A stretch of DNA of 7,731 nucleotides, from NCBI GenBank assembly GCA_024276395.1, contig JAJRXH010000358.1, forward strand, positions 1-7,731. Reading direction: 5' to 3'. Shown in pieces: positions 6,473 through 7,731 of this stretch (its first letter is position 1; the number at the start of each line of letters is the position of its first letter). This DNA comes from an archaeon (GTDB lineage Archaea > Asgardarchaeota > Heimdallarchaeia > Hodarchaeales > S146-22). The notes under the pieces were generated by a model. That model did no database searches. It was not told the DNA's origin and was given only the letters and a program-made list of their open reading frames with translations. A program made the translations under genes and the position numbers.

Positions 6473-6536
6473 TGAGATTCGACCGTTTAGTGAATTGCTG
6501 CGAAATCATGACTAACTTTTATGAATATCCGTCATT

Positions 6537-6557
6537 ATTTTCTATTTTTCCTTTTAT
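6537..6557 (+). terminator. T-rich tract after uppP, candidate operon terminator
   Basis: Repeated T runs (ATTTTCTATTTTTCCTTTTA) begin about 65 bases after the uppP stop and before the next TATA-like box. This composition suits archaeal termination. No stable stem-loop is seen just before it. Confidence 0.45.
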
Positions 6558-6574
6558 GTTATTTATTTGACATT

Positions 6575-6587
6575 AAAATTTATAATA
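6575..6587 (+). promoter_or_regulatory. Candidate TATA box for the metallophosphoesterase gene
   Basis: AAAATTTATAATA, an A run leading into TTTATAAT, follows the T-rich tract. A start 25-30 bases later would fall near 6605-6615 and give a leader of about 120 bases before ATG 6733. No better box is visible closer to the gene. Confidence 0.45.
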
Positions 6588-6597
6588 TTGTTTGTAC

Positions 6598-6704
6598 TGG
6601 TGATTATCATCATGTTCACCAAGGAAATCTTTTGTCTCTCTTTGATGAATAGGGATAAGAATTTGAAGAATGTGATTCACACTAAACTTGGAGAATCATT
6701 TCTC
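6598..6704 (+). repeat. Three small inverted repeats in the metallophosphoesterase leader
   Basis: TGGTGA (6598-6603) pairs with TCACCA (6616-6621) across 12 bases. TGTGA-T-TCACA (6671-6681) is an 11-base odd palindrome. GAGAA (6691-6695) pairs with TTCTC (6700-6704) across 4 bases. All are perfect within the stems stated. They lie between the candidate TATA box and the start codon, so they could be operator sites or leader RNA hairpins. Each is short enough to arise by chance. Confidence 0.35.
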
Positions 6705-6732
6705 AAAGTCAACAAACATTCGTGAGATAAAA

Positions 6733-7731
6733 ATGAAAAAATCCAAGAGACATGCTTTACATGATCATTTTAATCCACAGACAACTTATCAGCTCCTTGT
6801 ATTCTCAGATACACACGTTTCTAATTTTTCGTCATTTTTCAACGAAAAATCATTTCGTCGTGGAGTAGAGTTGATGATTCTCCAACGAGAACGTTTTATT
6901 GATTATTTAGAAAAAAGTTATGGGTTAGACGGTTATCAGCACATCCTTCCATTCGTGCATTTAGGTGATATTACGGATACTGGAACTTATGAGGAATATC
7001 TATATGCTCAGAAGTTGTTCAGTGATACCTTTGGAACTTTTGAAATCGATTATCAAAAAGAGATTCTTTACGTGCCTGGTAATCATGATTCAAAGAATTT
7101 GGGCTATATGATCTTTGAAGAATTCTTTGGTGAACGAAATTTTCAATATAAAAAAGACAAAATCGTGTTGATTGGGCTTGATTCCAGCATTCCAGATCAA
7201 AATGATGGAAAGTTGGGATTAAGAGCCAAGGAGGAGATAGATAAGCTGGTTGCCTATCCCTTGGAATACATCACTATCGTCTTGTTTCATCATCACTTGA
7301 TTCCCATTCCTTTCACGGGACGCGAACGATCTACGATTTCAGATTCTGGTGATATCATTCCCTCTCTTTTTGATTCGAATGTTGATATCATTCTTTGTGG
7401 TCATCGACACATTCCAAATCTTTATACTCTCTCGGATGGCAAAAGGAACATTAGCATCATTTCCGCGGGAACCTTCTCTTCCAACAAAACTCGTGGAAAA
7501 TCAGGGAACACGTTCATTGAGGTTCTCATTGATCAAAAAAATAATCTCAGTGAGGTTTACATTCATCCCATTACCAAACATTCCATTCATGTTGAAAATA
7601 CCTATGCAGGTCATCGTTTTTTTGATCAGATTCAGAATGTTAGGAGGCTTGATCTTCAAAGAGAGGTTGATTATAAAATCGCCATCATTGCGGATACCCA
7701 TTTCACAACGGCGAACGATTTTCAGGAAGAA
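6733..7731 (+). CDS. Calcineurin-like metallophosphoesterase, probably two tandem domains (3' end outside window)
   Basis: The frame is open from ATG 6733 to the window edge, 333 residues without a stop. The first domain (about 19-290) has the whole metallophosphoesterase signature: SDTH (Asp26, His28), GDITD (Asp79), PGNHD (Asn117, His118), FHHHL (186-188) and CGHRH (His224, His226). These residues bind two metal ions; the order and spacing resemble Icc/CpdA-type class III cyclic nucleotide phosphodiesterases, but the substrate is not readable. After a linker, IAIIADTHF (Asp321, His323) repeats the first metal motif and appears to open a second domain cut by the edge. No signal peptide is seen; the N-terminus is basic and histidine-rich. 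The ribosome site is weak (GTGAGA, 6722-6727). Its own candidate promoter and the preceding T-rich tract suggest a separate transcript from uppP. Confidence 0.93.
   Translation, partial: MKKSKRHALHDHFNPQTTYQLLVFSDTHVSNFSSFFNEKSFRRGVELMILQRERFIDYLEKSYGLDGYQHILPFVHLGDITDTGTYEEYLYAQKLFSDTFGTFEIDYQKEILYVPGNHDSKNLGYMIFEEFFGERNFQYKKDKIVLIGLDSSIPDQNDGKLGLRAKEEIDKLVAYPLEYITIVLFHHHLIPIPFTGRERSTISDSGDIIPSLFDSNVDIILCGHRHIPNLYTLSDGKRNISIISAGTFSSNKTRGKSGNTFIEVLIDQKNNLSEVYIHPITKHSIHVENTYAGHRFFDQIQNVRRLDLQREVDYKIAIIADTHFTTANDFQEE

Noticed and set aside
7501..7701. Minus-strand open frame of 66 codons
   Set aside because: It is antisense to the metallophosphoesterase frame, which has all metal motifs and no stop.
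1..7731. CRISPR array, transposon ends, tRNA or rRNA
   Set aside because: No regularly spaced repeats, transposase-like frame, T-arm signature or rRNA-like stretch was found on reading both strands.

Overview
The window is AT-rich with short intergenic gaps, GTG and TTG starts beside ATG, Shine-Dalgarno-like sites, TATA-like boxes and T-rich tracts after genes. With Roadblock/LC7 (RLC7) proteins, an archaeal-type HIT protein and an archaeal-looking UppP-type lipid phosphatase, this points to an archaeon. The RLC7 content suggests an Asgard or Asgard-like lineage. That assignment is an inference; no rRNA or other marker gene is present.

Region 1 (1-963, + strand) is iron-sulfur cluster assembly: the C-terminal part of a SufS-type cysteine desulfurase with its catalytic cysteine, then a complete SufU/IscU-like scaffold with three cysteines. 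They are 15 bases apart and probably form one operon. A T-rich tract at about 1013-1040 probably ends it.

Region 2 (964-1791) holds a small gene for a stand-alone RLC7 protein (1254-1646). A TATA-like box lies about 155 bases upstream, and the implied leader contains a perfect small hairpin. A richer-GC spacer of 145 bases with inverted repeats follows.

Region 3 (1792-6472) is a probable four-gene operon. Its first gene encodes a 715-residue protein with two N-terminal RLC7-like domains, a winged-helix-like segment, a long charged helical middle and a C-terminal zinc ribbon. Next come a HIT-family nucleotide hydrolase/transferase, a six-segment membrane protein of unknown function, and a UppP/BacA-type polyprenyl-diphosphate phosphatase whose start overlaps or abuts the membrane gene's stop. 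RLC7 proteins commonly act as platforms for small GTPases, so a GTPase-linked regulatory or membrane-scaffold role is a fair hypothesis for the first gene, though no GTPase gene is in the window.

Region 4 (6473-7731) has a leader with several small inverted repeats and then a metallophosphoesterase gene that runs off the right edge. Its first phosphoesterase domain has a full set of metal ligands. A second D-x-H motif starts just before the edge, so the protein probably carries two such domains in tandem. All genes are on the + strand. I see no tRNA, rRNA, CRISPR array or mobile element.
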